Shown in pieces: positions 1-11,763 of a stretch of DNA of 64,000 nt. Location of the stretch: NCBI GenBank assembly GCA_902589825.1, contig CACIUL010000002.1:1-64000 (forward strand), read 5' to 3'. Within the stretch, counting starts at the first letter, position 1; each line of letters opens with the position of its first letter. This stretch comes from an uncultured Verrucomicrobiota bacterium. Lineage in GTDB: Bacteria; Verrucomicrobiota; Verrucomicrobiia; Verrucomicrobiales; DEV007. The translations under genes and the position numbers were made by a program. The notes beneath the pieces were generated by a model. It worked only from the letters and a program-made list of their open reading frames with translations. It did not search any database and had not been told where the DNA came from.

Positions 1-1300
1 GGTGCCAGACCTGGTTCGTCGACAGCGTGAGAGGTGATGCAATGCCCTGGCCGGCGGGAGCAGTGGCAATATCGGTGCGGGTCAGGTGTAAATCCCAGGT
101 GTAAACATCCCGGTAAGGAACCTTGGCGGTGAAGATGGAGACGGCAGCACGGTCCCCCTTGCGCAAGCGCAGGTTTGGAAGTTGATAGATAAAAAGGTCC
201 TGGGTACCGCCGGCGGTCAACTCCCCCGGCAACTCAACATCACCGGCTGCAGCCCGCCCGGATGCCGCGGCAGCATCACGCCGGAATTCCCCTGAGCGGG
301 AGGAGTAGGAAGCGTTTGAGAAATCATTGCGCATCTGGCTCATCAGCGCCGGCTCGGCCCGGGCAAGCGAGTTGCGCAGGACACTTTCCAGCACCAGCGG
401 ACTGGGTGTTTTCTGGAAGCGGAAATTCGGTACACCGACCACGATATCCACGGGCACATCGATGAGTTGCTCGGCCTCGTTCAAGATCTCGGCCTGCAGC
501 GAGAGCTCCGCGAGTTTCTCCTTTGCATCCTGCCCGGGAAGGTCCACCCGGTAGGTCGGGATCCAGCGCACGCCGGGGCGGAAATACATCATCGTGATTT
601 CCTGTCTGGTATTGGGTTTGCCAAACCGAAACGAAAGTCGTTTGCTGCGGGTCTTCGTGCGCACCTTTTTCTTTGTCGAAGTGGCCATGTTGGCAATGAT
701 CAGCGATTCCACGGCGGCCGCCGCGAGCAGCTGGTCGCCCGCGTCGGTGCGCAGGATAAAATGCGAGCCGCTGCGCACGGATTCAGTCTTGGTAATGGTC
801 GTGGCGGCAGGAGCGGAATTTGATCGTGGCAGCGCAGGCAATGCGAACGGTATTGCCGGAGACGGGCGACTTTCCTCGGAGGCGAGCACCTTGTGGATCA
901 CCCCGCTGACACGCTTGCCTTCAGTAAGGATCACCTCCGCTTTACGACCCTCGTTGGCGAGCAGGATCTGCAGGTTGTCGCCGGCGTTCACCGCGACCTC
1001 CTCCTCGGTGGTCTCCTCGCGCCAACCGGCACGCATGCCCATGAGTCCACCATCCAGTGAGGTGGCCCAGAACGATCCGAGCACAGCCGCATCAGGAACT
1101 TCACGGGTGTGTATCTCACCGTTATTATCGGTCGTGCCGGACCCCTTCTTAATGATCAGTGAATAACCATCCTTGAACACAATGACTTTTTGTGGACGGA
1201 AACGGGTTTCATCTGCAGCCGGCAAGCCGGTGACCATGGCCAGCAGTAACAAAATCGGAATCACTCTCCGGATCAGTGGAAAAAAGATCGGTTTTTTCAT
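1..1300 (-). CDS. Secreted DUF4139-like protein (3' end beyond window)
   Basis: The minus strand is open from an ATG at 1300-1298 to the window edge, giving 433 codons without a stop, so the C-terminus is missing. Residues 1-28 form a signal peptide (basic start, then a run of Ile/Leu/Val, then Ala-Ala-Asp). The rest is mostly beta-strand-like, with a Lys/Arg/Thr patch near residue 205 and the segment MMYFRPGVRWIPTYRV near residue 228. That segment and the later part, with N-terminal decoration followed by a region ending in 'SPLTLSTNQVWH', resemble DUF4139-type surface proteins common in Planctomycetes and Verrucomicrobia. Function is unknown. It faces away from the giant gene at 1700. The family assignment is from memory of the fold pattern and is moderate. 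Confidence 0.7.
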   Translation of the reverse strand, partial: MKKPIFFPLIRRVIPILLLLAMVTGLPAADETRFRPQKVIVFKDGYSLIIKKGSGTTDNNGEIHTREVPDAAVLGSFWATSLDGGLMGMRAGWREETTEEEVAVNAGDNLQILLANEGRKAEVILTEGKRVSGVIHKVLASEESRPSPAIPFALPALPRSNSAPAATTITKTESVRSGSHFILRTDAGDQLLAAAAVESLIIANMATSTKKKVRTKTRSKRLSFRFGKPNTRQEITMMYFRPGVRWIPTYRVDLPGQDAKEKLAELSLQAEILNEAEQLIDVPVDIVVGVPNFRFQKTPSPLVLESVLRNSLARAEPALMSQMRNDFSNASYSSRSGEFRRDAAAASGRAAAGDVELPGELTAGGTQDLFIYQLPNLRLRKGDRAAVSIFTAKVPYRDVYTWDLHLTRTDIATAPAGQGIASPLTLSTNQVWH

Positions 1301-1699
1301 AACAGGAAGATGGATCTGTATCGGGATTGCAGGTGTTCAGGGAATGCAGGCGTGGAATAGGAAAACTATTCAAAAATGGCCTATTGATTGATGGAAATGC
1401 TTCGCTGGGGCACGTAGAAACAACCCGTAGTTGATCGCGCCTCAATCAACGGTAACGCATTGATTATTTTAATTTTTATTATAGTATGTAACTACCATAA
1501 TACACCAAAGCCCAACCGTAACCATCGCTTCCTTGTTTTTTACAGGGTCCATGCTTCAGGCAGAGATGGCTTAAGGTAAGCTTCCAATCCCCCCAAGCCT
1601 TGAATCCTCCCGCGCTTCCCCGGCGGGAACCAATGATTCTACCGGTTCTATTCGACCCTCCTTTTACCATTCATTCTCTCCCCAATACCTCCCCAGAAA
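1301..1699. other. Intergenic region between divergent genes
   Basis: This 399-base gap separates the minus-strand DUF4139-like gene from the plus-strand giant gene. It contains an AT-rich block at about 1460-1500 and a pyrimidine-rich stretch just before 1700. The short ORFs here (for example a 63-codon minus-strand frame) have no recognisable family, so I do not call a gene. I see no Shine-Dalgarno sequence close to the start at 1700. Confidence 0.6.
1478..1483 (-). promoter_or_regulatory. Candidate -10 box for the minus-strand gene at 1300
   Basis: Read on the minus strand, 1483-1478 is a perfect TATAAT in the only AT-rich block of the gap. A TTGGTG at 1508-1503 could act as a -35, but its 19-base spacing is long. 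The start codon lies about 178 bases downstream. Weak evidence. Confidence 0.3.
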
Positions 1700-4600
1700 A
1701 TGCCTAAAAAATTCATGACCAGACATTTGTCCCTAAGTGCCTTTTTCGCAGTCGTTGTCGCAGTCCTCACTTTCCCCGCAACTTTGCGCGCCGAGCAGGT
1801 GGTGTTCAGTGAGATCATGTATCACCCGCCAGCAGGCGGCTATGAATTTGTCGAGGTTCAAAACCTTACCGCCACTCCCTTTGATATTGCCAGCTGGCGG
1901 CTTAGCGGTGGCGTGGATTACCAGTTTGCTGCCTTCAGCAGCGGTGCCGCCTCCCGGAGTTTTCTCAAAGCCTTCGAACGCATTGTCATCTGTGAAACCG
2001 ACCCAACCACCTTCCGCAATGCCTACGGCCTGCCTGCCGCGATCCGTGTCTTTGGCCCCTGGAGCGGCAACCTCGACAACGGCGGTGAACGCGTAACACT
2101 CAAGGACAAAAACGGTGTCACCCGCTGCACGGTACGCTACGACAACAAGGATCTCTGGCCGGTGGCAGCAGACGGTACCGGCCACAGCCTGGTGCTTAAG
2201 AATGACAGCCGGAAGATCGATGACTACCGCCTTTGGAAAGCAAGCCCAACGGCAACCTCAACCCCCGGCTCCTCTGAGCCGACTTCCGCTGAGGAACCCT
2301 ACTCAAACCCGGAGGTGGACCTCACGGTGGGCATCCCCTATATCGGCTATGCTGACGCATGGGATTTCAACGACCAGAATATCGACCTTGGCAGCACCTG
2401 GAAAAACGTGAACTACAACTTCAGCCATTCCGGCTGGACCAGGGCAAACGCAGGTGGCAACGATGGCGGTCTTTACGGCTTTGAAAGTGCGGCACTGCCC
2501 GCCCCCGGACTGAACACCGCCCTGCTCAACAGCTCAACCGCAGCAAACCATATCAGCTACTATTTCCGCAAGGAATTCACCTACAACGGCCCCACGGCAG
2601 GTGTCACGCTCACCGTTGACCTGATCAACGATGACGGTGCCGGCTTCTGGCTCAACGGCCAGTGGATTGGGGGTGTTGGGACCACAAGCAGTGCCGGCCA
2701 CACCAGCACAGCCAGCCGCACGGTGAGTGATGCATCCGAAGAACTGGGTGTCATTTCAACCTCAAGCCCGCCGCTGGTCAACGGCACCAACGTGATTGCC
2801 GCCGCCGGCAGGCAAACAAGCAGCTCAAGCTCGGACTTTATCTTCGGAGCCCGGGTGAGTATCTCGGCTCCCACCCAACCAACCGTCATCATTAATGAAG
2901 TGCTGCCGGCCTCTGCAGGCAACGGTTTCGTGGAATTCTACAACCCTACCAATGCAACAATCAACGTCGGCCAATGGTATCTGAGTGACAACCCGTCCGA
3001 CCTGCAGAAGTTCAGGATCCCGGGAACCCTGAATATCCCCGCCGGCGGCCTTGCCTCGGTGGGCTTCACGGAATCCTCACTGGGCATCTCCTCACCCACG
3101 GTAGTCTACCTCACCAAGTCCGATGGTACCACGGTGGCCAATGCCATAAGCACCGCTATGCCACTCAACGGGCGCTCCCTGGGGCGCAAGCCGGAAGGAA
3201 GCGGTTCCTGGTTCCTTTTTACCTCACCCACCCGTGATGCTCCCAACGCCAGTGCAAGCGGGCTGGGTGCGTTTCTTTCCATCAATGAGGTGCACTTTGA
3301 TGAAAACGGCAAGGCTGACTGGGTTGAGCTCTACAACCGCGGCAACGCGTCAGTCACAACGACCGGCCTCTGGCTGGCCAGTGAAAGGGACTTTTCCGAC
3401 AAGGTGGCCCTTGGCACTGCAATCGCTGCAGGTGACTTTGCAAGCTGGGAAACGCAATTTGAGGTTTCAGGCGGGGAACTGACACTCTTTCTTATCGACT
3501 CAAGCAATAATGTACTCGATGCCTGCAGCATTGATCCGCAGAACGGACGCAGTCACAATACCGCCTTCCCGGACGGCTCAGGCAAGTTCTTTGCCTCCGG
3601 GCAGGGAAGCCGCGATGCAACCAACAACCCCGACCGCAACACGGATATTGTCATCAACGAGTTAATGGTTGAGCCTCCCAGCAGGCACCGGGATGGCGAG
3701 TTTATCGAGCTTTTCAACAAGGGCAATGCCCCCATTAACCTATCAGGATGGGAGTTGAACATGGGCGTGGACTACACGTTCCCGGGCGGGACCACGATCG
3801 CTCCCGGCGGCTATCTCGTCATCGCCGCCAACCCCGTACTCACCTCCTCGGCCTTCCCGGCGGCAAACGTGCTTGGCCCCTACTCTGGAAACCTGGCAAA
3901 CAGCGGCGAAATGTTGAGGCTCATTGACAATTGGGGCAATACCGCCGACGAGGTCCATTACCACACCGGCGGCGACTGGCCGGCACTTGCCGCAGGCGGA
4001 GGAAGCAGCCTGGAATTGCGTCACCCGGAAATGGACAACTCCAAGCCGACCGCCTGGGCAGACTCCGAGGAGGACAACAAGTCAAGCTGGCAGACTTTCA
4101 CCATCAGCGAGCAATATCAGCGCCTTAACACCCGCGGTTCGGCAAGCGACCATGAGGAATTGCACATGTTCGGTGTCGGCGATGCCCATATCGCCCTGCG
4201 CAATGTCAGCCTCACCCGCAACAACAGCAGCACAAACATCCTCCCCGGTGGCGGAGAAGCCACCTCCCATAACGGCAGCGGCAGCGGGGGCTGGCTCTGC
4301 CAGGGAACCCATCATGCCAGTGATACCTTCGGCAACGAATTCCACCTCATCTCCTCCGGGCACGGCGACAACAAGGCCAACCGCTGTGAAATTGACATTA
4401 CCCAGATCAGCCAAAACGACACACTGAACTTCAGTTGCCAGGCGCGCTGGATTTCCGGCAAGCCAACCCTTGTTGTATACTCCTGGGACCGTTCGTTCGG
4501 GGGTGTTCTGCACCTTCCCGTACCTAAAAACCTCGGTACTGCCGGCAGTGCCAACAGCAGCGCCATTAATGCCCCGGCCCCAACGGTTTCAAATCTGAAG

Positions 4601-7600
4601 CACAGCCCGGCAGTTCCCACATCCTCAGACCCGGTGATTATCACCGCCAATGTCGAGTCGGCAAACCCGCTAAGCTCGGTCAACGTTCGTCACCGGCGGG
4701 ACAACAGTGCCGGCAACGGCACCTACCAGACCACGGCAATGAACGACAACGGGGTAAACGGTGATGAAGTCGCAGGGGACGGAGTTTACTCCGCTGCCAT
4801 CACCCAGCACCAAAGTGACAACGCGGTTGTGCAGTTCTATGTGCAGGCCAGCAGTGCCGGCGGCAGTTCCATTGCCCCCGGGCTCGCCCCGGAACTTCCG
4901 GCAATGTGGGTAGTCGACAACAGCAACATCGCCACTGACCTGCGCACACAGCGCTTTGTCATCTCACAATATGACAGGGATTCCCTGAGTACGGGAACAG
5001 GTGAGAGCTCTTCACGCGACTACGATTTCCCGCGCCTTTCCAACCAGTATTTCAACGCCACCTTCATCTCCAATGAGAAGGACATCTTCTACAACTGTGA
5101 GCTGCGCAAAAGCGGCAGCCCATGGACACGTGATAACGGCAACGGCCTCTCGAAGGCCAAGTGGAAAACCCCGGGTGACAAGCGTTTCAGGGGTTACTCC
5201 AAGCGCTCTATTGATTCCGATGCCGGCGGCGGCAGGGCCTATCACGGGCGTATCATCCGCTACTGGCTCTACCTGTGCGGGCATGCCGCCAACGAGAACG
5301 AGTTTGTCCGGGTGATATACAACGGGGGTTCAGCCAGCCTGCGCGAGGACCTGGAACCCAACGCAAACGATTTCCTGAAACGCAACTGGGAGAACGGTGA
5401 AAAAGGTGAACTCTACCGCATTGATGATGAATGGTGGTTTGATGATGGCTGGGGGCGCTCCAATCGCAATGCCGACTGGAGCTGGAAGGGCACCCATGAG
5501 CCGGAACGCTACCACGCTGAGTGGATCAAGCGCTCGCGGGAAACCGAATACGACTATTCCTCCTTTACCACCTGGGTAAACAAGGTCGGAACCAACTCCT
5601 TCACCCGTGAGGAAATTGAGCGGATATCTGATATCGACATGATGGCGGCAAACGCCGTCGTGCGCGGCTGGGTCGATGACTGGGATACCCTGACCCGCAA
5701 CCGCGGCAAGAACGGCTACTTCCTGCGCCGCTACTCCGACGGCAAGTGGATGCTCATCCAGTGGGACTCCGACCTTACCTTTGGCAGTTCCGGTGCCGCA
5801 TTCTTCGGCAACCTTGCCGGCGTACGCAACTACTTCGACAAGCCCTATGTCCGGCAAAGGGTCAACTACTACCTTGGCAAGATGATCAATGATTTTGCCG
5901 CAACCGGTCCCCGCCTCCAGGCCTGGTTTGACTGCGAGGAAGATGCCTCCAACTCCTACAGCAGCAACGAGGGCACCTATACAGGATGGCACAACAGCCG
6001 CAGGGGGCGGGCACAAAGCGAAATCGGCAGTGCCTTCAACACCAGCTTCAGCATTAACGGTTCATCATCCACAACCTCTGCTGACACCATTAACCTCAGT
6101 GGCAACAGCGGCTATGCAGTCTTTGCCGTGAGGGTTGTCGGACATCCCGAGGCAAAGTGGAACTTTACCAACCAGACCGCATGGACCCTGAGTGACATCC
6201 AGCTTCGACAGGGAACAAACAACCTCACCGTGCAGGCTGTTGATGCCGAAGGCAACGTGGTCGGCACGGACACCTACAGGGTGAACAAGACAAACAACGC
6301 CCGTCCCGTCATTGCGTTAAACCCCGACCCCGCCTCTTTCAACGTTGACCTCTCCGGGAAAATCGACCTCGACGCATCAGCAAGCTATGACCCGGAAGGC
6401 ACCGCACTGAGCTACTCATGGACGGTCAGCCCGGCTGCCGGTACCAACCTCTCAAATACAACAGACCCGGATGCCGTGTCCCGTTTCGGCTCCCCTGGGC
6501 TCTATGAGTTCACACTCAAGGCCACGGACGGCGATGGCAGGGAAAAAAGCCTGACTCGCGAAGCCGCTGTTTTCGCCGCATCAGGACAGAGTAATTTCAG
6601 CGAGCCAATACTGGAGGACTACTGGACAGCGGAAGACCTTGAGCTGCGGGACGGCGACTCACCCTCGGCATGGTATTCACTGGACGACCGCCCAGGCAGC
6701 CTGGTGATGGCAATCACCGAAGCAAATTCCCTGCCCCTGACCATGAGCAATGCCCGTCACCCGTTCCTCTGGCGGGAGCTCCCGGAGTCAACGGACTGGT
6801 CCCTGCACACCGAGGTGTCGCTGGATACACTGCAACAGGGTGATTTTGAAACCGGTTTAATGGTTGAACTGAGGGAAGGCACAAGGACAGTCCGCTACAC
6901 CCTAATGATCGAGGACGGGGACTATCTGCGCGTGAAACGATCCACTGGGGGGAGCTACAGCCAGCTCGATACCACCAACTGGGCCCTGAGTGATGCCACC
7001 ATACGCATTCGCAGGGCAGGAAACCAATTGATTTTCCAGCGCAGAGGAGAACCCGGGGAATGGATCAACCTCTACAGCCGTTCACTGCCCGCCGGAACCA
7101 CCGCGCGCAAGGGTGGCATCTTTTCCAGCACCGGCAGTGCCCGTAACGCCCGCTTTGAATTTGACTACGTATTGCTCATCGATCCCGGGCTTTCCAATGA
7201 TTATCTCGATGCCCTGCGAATTACCGAGATCATGTACAATGCACCAAATGGCACCGGGATTGAGTTCATCGAGTTGATGAATACCGGAAGCGTTCCCATT
7301 GACCTTGCCGGCGTCCGCTTTGACGGCGGATCACCCTTTAACGAGCTGGTCCTTCCTGGCTATGTCCTCAACCCGGGACAAAGGGCCGTTGTCACCAGTG
7401 ATGCCGCGGCCTTTGCCGCCATCTACGGCGCGGGTGTGCCGGTTATCGCCGAATGGGCAGGTGGTTCACTTTCCAACGGCGGTGAGGAGATTACCCTGCG
7501 CGATCCGGAGGGCAACATCATCCACCGGTTTGAATACAGTGATGGCAACAACTGGCCATCCCGTCCCGACGGCGGCGGCAGCAGCCTGGAAATAATCGAC

Positions 7601-10354
7601 CCGGAAGGCAACTATGATGACCGGAACAACTGGCGCGCCAGCATTGACTTTGGAGGCAGCCCGGGAAGTGCCGGCAGCGATCCGAATATCCAGCTGGAAA
7701 TCTCCGAGATCCTCACCCATACAGACCTGCCCCAACTGGATGCCGTGGAAATCCGCAACCGAACCAATGCACCGGTTGATATCTCAGGATGGTATCTTTC
7801 CGACTCCGACACAAACTGGCAGAAATACCTGATCCCGCAGGGTACTAACGTGCCTGCAGGCGGCTACCTGGTCATTGACGAGACCGCCTTTAACCCGAAC
7901 GGGCTCTGGAACCCGAACGCCGGCGAGCCCCAGGACTGGGAATTTGCCATCAGTTCCGGCGGCGACCAGATTTACCTGATCGAAACAATCAACAACTCGC
8001 CGGTTCGCTTCGCCGCCGACCGCAACTTTGATGCCGCCCGGAACGGGGTCAGCTTCGGCAGCCATACCAACTCCCAGGGAGAGGAATTTTTCACGGCACA
8101 GGCTCAAGTCACCCTGGGCGCAGTAAACTCCAATCCATTGATCGGACCCGTGGTCATCACCGAGATCATGTATCAGAATGAACCTGGAGAGATGGACTGG
8201 ATCGAGATACAGAACATCGGCGGCGATGAAGTCGACCTGTTCGATGCCTCCATTCCTGCAAATGTCTGGAAGATTAACGGTCTGGACTTTGAATTCCCGC
8301 CGGGACAGACACTGGCATTCGGCGGCACCGCCCTGATCGTCAGCGGCAGCCCGGCCGCATTCCGGGCCCAGCACTCCATTGACCCTTCGATAGCCGTTTA
8401 CGGCCCTTACAATGGAAGCCTGCAGGACAATGGTGAGAATCTCCGCCTGCAAATGCCGGAACCGGGTGAGCCGGATCCTGAGTATATAGAAATGGACGCA
8501 GTGCGCTACGATATCGTGGAACCGTGGCCCGCCGATGCCCTCGGCACCGGCCATTCCATTGAGCGCGTATTTGGCAATGAGTTCGGCACGGAACCCCTGA
8601 ACTGGAAACTCTCAACAGATACCGGTGGCACCCCGGGTGAGAGCAGCCTGCCGCCCACTTCCCCAAGGATCGAGAGCAATACCTCGGAAATTTCGCTCAC
8701 TTCCACCTTTGGGGAAAATGGGCAATCAATAGACTTTATCCTGAGCAACTCAGGCAGTGATACACTCAACTACACCATTAGTGACGATGCCTCATGGTTG
8801 AGTGTTTCCCCGCCAACGGGCTCATCAAACGGCCTGAGCGACAACAATACCCATGCGGTTACATTCTCGACAGCTGGACTGGCCGGGGGCAGCTACACGG
8901 CAGAAATTAGCATCTCCGATCCTCAAGCGGGTAACTCTCCGCTGATTATTCCGGTGTCCCTGCGTGTGGCACAACCCGTTATAACGGTCAATATCAACAG
9001 CCTCAGCCTGAGTGCCCAAGAGGGTGAGAACGCCGAGAACCAGCCGTTTAATGTCTGGAACGGTGAGGCAGACACCAACATGAGCTACACCATCTCGACG
9101 GATGCCCCCTGGCTTGGCGTCACCCCGTCAAACGGCTCATCGGGCGGGCCCACTGATTTGCAAAACCATATTCTCACTTTTAGCACGGCCAATCTTTCAG
9201 CAGGCACCTACAACGCTACGGTGAGCCTCATTGCGCCGGGGACACTGAATACGCCGAAAAACATCCCGGTGTCACTGAGTATATCCGATGGACTGCTGGT
9301 GCTGCTTGATGCCCGCGGTTTCAACACCGGCCCCGTTGCAACATGGCCCAACACCGGCCTGCTCGGCGGAAACTTCCTGGCAGAAGCCGATCAACCAGTT
9401 GCCGGGGTGACCGCCGGTGTGCCTTCCATTGCCTTCGACGGCACCAGTGACTGGTATATCGGCCCGACAGCACCGGGATCCGTGCTTGGCAACAACCCGC
9501 ACACTGTTGAGACATGGATCCACAACTCCAGCCTCAGCAAAAGGGAAACCGTGGTCTCATGGGGACGCCAGAACGGCGGTTCCGGCAGCATGGTCTCGCT
9601 CAATCACGGTACCATCGACTCTGTTGGAGCCATGGAGCACTGGGGATTTTCCACGGCCATGGGCTGGGCAAACAACGAGGAAGCCAATATATGGTCCCAT
9701 ATTGCCTATACCTACGACGGTTCCGGAAGATCCACGGTCTTCACCAATGGCGTGGAAAGCAACTTCATTGACCATGACCCGCTTATCGTCCAGGGCACGG
9801 ATTCCGGAAACCAGCCCCTGCCCTTTGTCATCGGTGCGCAAACACAATCCAACGGCAGCCGCTGGGAGACAAGTTCGGGATCATTTTCCGTCGCGATGGT
9901 CAAGATCTACTCGCGTGCACTGAGCCAGAGTGACATTGAAGCCAGTTACAACAGTGAAGCGCTTAACTTCGGGAGAATCCCGACCGAGGATGACGACGTT
10001 GATGGTGATGGGCTTACTGCCACGGAGGAAGCCGCGGCAGGAACCGACCCGGAAAATCCAGATACTGACGGCGATGGCTTCACGGATGGAGAAGAAGTTG
10101 CCCTGGGCACCGATCCTCTTGACCGGAATTCTCAGCTCAAGTGGCACTCGATCACCGCCGCCCCCGACGGCAGGATTACCGTTACCTGGGAGAGTGCACC
10201 GGGTCGTACCTATGCCATTGAATTCAGTGAAAACCTGAAAGACTGGCAAACCCTGTCGAGCGTGCCGGCTTCCGCCGGCTCGACGACCAGCCACGTGGAC
10301 CAGGGCGCTACAGGAGCCCTGACACGCTTCTACCGAATCAGGCTTGCCCAATGA
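1700..10354 (+). CDS. Giant secreted lamin-tail / CotH / BACON / LamG protein
   Basis: The product is 2884 residues with a signal peptide at 1-32. Visible modules in order: lamin-tail domains starting near residues 32, 394, 525 and 649 (each with an (I/V)NE or SE(I/V)MY start, then a 'GW.LS' turn); a jelly-roll-like part near 815-950; a CotH-like region near 1079-1430 with an [10 protein letters not shown] motif near 1352; a PKD domain near 1534-1624; a concanavalin-like part near 1630-1825; three more lamin-tail domains near 1839, 1999 and 2151; two BACON-like repeats near 2330-2530; LamG near 2533-2745; and an Asp-rich thrombospondin-3-like Ca-binding stretch near 2763-2805. The end (W near a 'SENLKDW' motif, then FYRI) is a C-terminal domain often seen on secreted verrucomicrobial proteins. 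Its stop overlaps the next start (ATGA). Probably an exported or surface protein; substrate unknown. Confidence 0.85.
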   Translation: MPKKFMTRHLSLSAFFAVVVAVLTFPATLRAEQVVFSEIMYHPPAGGYEFVEVQNLTATPFDIASWRLSGGVDYQFAAFSSGAASRSFLKAFERIVICETDPTTFRNAYGLPAAIRVFGPWSGNLDNGGERVTLKDKNGVTRCTVRYDNKDLWPVAADGTGHSLVLKNDSRKIDDYRLWKASPTATSTPGSSEPTSAEEPYSNPEVDLTVGIPYIGYADAWDFNDQNIDLGSTWKNVNYNFSHSGWTRANAGGNDGGLYGFESAALPAPGLNTALLNSSTAANHISYYFRKEFTYNGPTAGVTLTVDLINDDGAGFWLNGQWIGGVGTTSSAGHTSTASRTVSDASEELGVISTSSPPLVNGTNVIAAAGRQTSSSSSDFIFGARVSISAPTQPTVIINEVLPASAGNGFVEFYNPTNATINVGQWYLSDNPSDLQKFRIPGTLNIPAGGLASVGFTESSLGISSPTVVYLTKSDGTTVANAISTAMPLNGRSLGRKPEGSGSWFLFTSPTRDAPNASASGLGAFLSINEVHFDENGKADWVELYNRGNASVTTTGLWLASERDFSDKVALGTAIAAGDFASWETQFEVSGGELTLFLIDSSNNVLDACSIDPQNGRSHNTAFPDGSGKFFASGQGSRDATNNPDRNTDIVINELMVEPPSRHRDGEFIELFNKGNAPINLSGWELNMGVDYTFPGGTTIAPGGYLVIAANPVLTSSAFPAANVLGPYSGNLANSGEMLRLIDNWGNTADEVHYHTGGDWPALAAGGGSSLELRHPEMDNSKPTAWADSEEDNKSSWQTFTISEQYQRLNTRGSASDHEELHMFGVGDAHIALRNVSLTRNNSSTNILPGGGEATSHNGSGSGGWLCQGTHHASDTFGNEFHLISSGHGDNKANRCEIDITQISQNDTLNFSCQARWISGKPTLVVYSWDRSFGGVLHLPVPKNLGTAGSANSSAINAPAPTVSNLKHSPAVPTSSDPVIITANVESANPLSSVNVRHRRDNSAGNGTYQTTAMNDNGVNGDEVAGDGVYSAAITQHQSDNAVVQFYVQASSAGGSSIAPGLAPELPAMWVVDNSNIATDLRTQRFVISQYDRDSLSTGTGESSSRDYDFPRLSNQYFNATFISNEKDIFYNCELRKSGSPWTRDNGNGLSKAKWKTPGDKRFRGYSKRSIDSDAGGGRAYHGRIIRYWLYLCGHAANENEFVRVIYNGGSASLREDLEPNANDFLKRNWENGEKGELYRIDDEWWFDDGWGRSNRNADWSWKGTHEPERYHAEWIKRSRETEYDYSSFTTWVNKVGTNSFTREEIERISDIDMMAANAVVRGWVDDWDTLTRNRGKNGYFLRRYSDGKWMLIQWDSDLTFGSSGAAFFGNLAGVRNYFDKPYVRQRVNYYLGKMINDFAATGPRLQAWFDCEEDASNSYSSNEGTYTGWHNSRRGRAQSEIGSAFNTSFSINGSSSTTSADTINLSGNSGYAVFAVRVVGHPEAKWNFTNQTAWTLSDIQLRQGTNNLTVQAVDAEGNVVGTDTYRVNKTNNARPVIALNPDPASFNVDLSGKIDLDASASYDPEGTALSYSWTVSPAAGTNLSNTTDPDAVSRFGSPGLYEFTLKATDGDGREKSLTREAAVFAASGQSNFSEPILEDYWTAEDLELRDGDSPSAWYSLDDRPGSLVMAITEANSLPLTMSNARHPFLWRELPESTDWSLHTEVSLDTLQQGDFETGLMVELREGTRTVRYTLMIEDGDYLRVKRSTGGSYSQLDTTNWALSDATIRIRRAGNQLIFQRRGEPGEWINLYSRSLPAGTTARKGGIFSSTGSARNARFEFDYVLLIDPGLSNDYLDALRITEIMYNAPNGTGIEFIELMNTGSVPIDLAGVRFDGGSPFNELVLPGYVLNPGQRAVVTSDAAAFAAIYGAGVPVIAEWAGGSLSNGGEEITLRDPEGNIIHRFEYSDGNNWPSRPDGGGSSLEIIDPEGNYDDRNNWRASIDFGGSPGSAGSDPNIQLEISEILTHTDLPQLDAVEIRNRTNAPVDISGWYLSDSDTNWQKYLIPQGTNVPAGGYLVIDETAFNPNGLWNPNAGEPQDWEFAISSGGDQIYLIETINNSPVRFAADRNFDAARNGVSFGSHTNSQGEEFFTAQAQVTLGAVNSNPLIGPVVITEIMYQNEPGEMDWIEIQNIGGDEVDLFDASIPANVWKINGLDFEFPPGQTLAFGGTALIVSGSPAAFRAQHSIDPSIAVYGPYNGSLQDNGENLRLQMPEPGEPDPEYIEMDAVRYDIVEPWPADALGTGHSIERVFGNEFGTEPLNWKLSTDTGGTPGESSLPPTSPRIESNTSEISLTSTFGENGQSIDFILSNSGSDTLNYTISDDASWLSVSPPTGSSNGLSDNNTHAVTFSTAGLAGGSYTAEISISDPQAGNSPLIIPVSLRVAQPVITVNINSLSLSAQEGENAENQPFNVWNGEADTNMSYTISTDAPWLGVTPSNGSSGGPTDLQNHILTFSTANLSAGTYNATVSLIAPGTLNTPKNIPVSLSISDGLLVLLDARGFNTGPVATWPNTGLLGGNFLAEADQPVAGVTAGVPSIAFDGTSDWYIGPTAPGSVLGNNPHTVETWIHNSSLSKRETVVSWGRQNGGSGSMVSLNHGTIDSVGAMEHWGFSTAMGWANNEEANIWSHIAYTYDGSGRSTVFTNGVESNFIDHDPLIVQGTDSGNQPLPFVIGAQTQSNGSRWETSSGSFSVAMVKIYSRALSQSDIEASYNSEALNFGRIPTEDDDVDGDGLTATEEAAAGTDPENPDTDGDGFTDGEEVALGTDPLDRNSQLKWHSITAAPDGRITVTWESAPGRTYAIEFSENLKDWQTLSSVPASAGSTTSHVDQGATGALTRFYRIRLAQ

Positions 10355-11229
10355 TTGGCCTGAACAAACCCGCAACTCTGGCGCTAGCGCTTCTTTTCCT
10401 CGTACTGTCACTGGCTGGCACCGGAAAGCCGGGGCCAAAGGGGCACTCACCCATTACCCTTTCATGGAAGGAGAATATCCTCACAATCCACCACCCGGGC
10501 ATTCCCGGTGGCAAGATCGAAACCTGGTACCTTGAAGCCTACTGCCGCCCGGAATCGACCAACAGGCCTTGGGACAAGACAGTCATCGGCCACAAGACCA
10601 AGCTTATCGATATCAGCGAGGATAAGACAAAGCTGAGGTTGCGCTGCACACTCAAAGACGGGGTCACCGTAGACCATGTAATCAGGGCTGTTGCCGACGG
10701 GGTGAGCTTTGAGCTCATTGCCAGAAACAAGACAAGCCAGGTTTCCCAGGCGCACTGGGCACAACCCTGCACCCGTGTCGGGCTCTTTACCGGAACGGAT
10801 GCCACCGTCACGGAAAACAAATATGCCTACATTGCAAAATCATTTATTTTCCAGGACAAGGATGACAAGCCGGATTTCATGCCCACTGCCGGATGGTCCC
10901 TCAAGGCACGTTACACGCCCGGGCAAGTCTGGTGCCCGAAGCACGTCCCCCGTGCAGATGTCAACCCGCGGCCTCTGCACCCCGAAGCACCCCATCTCGG
11001 GCTGGTGGGCTGTGTCAGCAGTAATGACAAATGGATTCTCGCACTTGCCTGGGAACCATACCAGGAACTCTTCCAGGGAGTAATCCGCTGCCTGCACAGC
11101 GACTTTCGTATTGGGGGACTTTCCCCCGGCGAAAGCAAGCGCATCCGCGGCCGGATTTACATCGTTGAAAATAATTTTCCAGAACTCCTTGCCCGCTACC
11201 GCAGGGACTTCCCTGAACAGGCCAAATGA
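10351..11229 (+). CDS. Secreted protein of unknown function coupled to the giant gene
   Basis: The product is 292 residues with a signal peptide at about 1-24 (hydrophobic run [14 protein letters not shown]). The mature part looks all-beta with several conserved-looking Trp and Cys residues, for example [16 protein letters not shown] near 54-69 and a paired Cys/Trp segment near 207-237. I do not recognise the family. The ATG sits inside the stop of the giant gene (ATGA at 10351-10354), and its own stop overlaps the start of the phosphatase gene in the same way, so all three are probably translated together. This suggests it works with the giant secreted protein, but that is inference. Confidence 0.75.
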   Translation: MIGLNKPATLALALLFLVLSLAGTGKPGPKGHSPITLSWKENILTIHHPGIPGGKIETWYLEAYCRPESTNRPWDKTVIGHKTKLIDISEDKTKLRLRCTLKDGVTVDHVIRAVADGVSFELIARNKTSQVSQAHWAQPCTRVGLFTGTDATVTENKYAYIAKSFIFQDKDDKPDFMPTAGWSLKARYTPGQVWCPKHVPRADVNPRPLHPEAPHLGLVGCVSSNDKWILALAWEPYQELFQGVIRCLHSDFRIGGLSPGESKRIRGRIYIVENNFPELLARYRRDFPEQAK

Positions 11230-11735
11230 AACATCTCACGCTCATCCGCCATGCCAAATCCGACTGGGAATACCCCGATCTGGATGATCATGACAGGCCG
11301 CTGAACAAGCGTGGACTGGAAGCCGCGCCAAGGGTTGGAAATTACCTCAGGAAAAAGGGAGTCAGGCCGGATATCCTGCTGAGCAGCACAGCAACCCGTG
11401 CCATCACGACCGCCGGGCTGATCGCCGACGAGTTGCAGTTCAATCGGGAAATCATCCAGCCCTTAAAGGAACTCTACCTGGCATCAATTCCTGATTATGA
11501 GGGTATCATCCGGTCAATCAGCGAGACTGCCGGCAACGAGCATGTCATGATTGTCAGCCATAACCCCGGTACTCATGAACTGGCACAGCACCTTACCGGA
11601 GGCAATTCAATCCAGCGCTTCATCACGTGTGCTGTGGCAATCATCGAGCTGGATATATGCCATTGGGGTGAAATCGGGCCGGACTGCGGACGCCTTGAAC
11701 ACTTTGTCACGCCACGGGATATCCCTGTCGAGTGA
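11226..11735 (+). CDS. sixA: SixA-type histidine phosphatase
   Basis: The 169-residue product opens with the phosphohistidine-phosphatase motif LIRHAKSDW at residues 6-14, where the RH pair carries the catalytic His. It has the family's LNKRGLEAA segment, the LLSSTATRAITTA segment and the second catalytic His in IVSHNPG near residue 112. No signal peptide is present, so it is cytoplasmic. SixA removes phosphate from His of phosphotransfer domains; members of the wider family have other phospho-substrates. The length is normal. The start overlaps the stop of the secreted unknown (ATGA), an odd partnership for a cytoplasmic enzyme. Confidence 0.88.
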   Translation: MKHLTLIRHAKSDWEYPDLDDHDRPLNKRGLEAAPRVGNYLRKKGVRPDILLSSTATRAITTAGLIADELQFNREIIQPLKELYLASIPDYEGIIRSISETAGNEHVMIVSHNPGTHELAQHLTGGNSIQRFITCAVAIIELDICHWGEIGPDCGRLEHFVTPRDIPVE

Positions 11736-11763
11736 TTTGATCCGCTTAAGGATCAGAACTTAA

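Noticed and set aside
5330-6016. Long minus-strand ORF (228 codons) within the giant gene
   Set aside because: It has no recognisable motif, and is the mirror of a GC-biased coding frame. Likewise the 256-codon frame at 7784-8554 and similar antisense frames.
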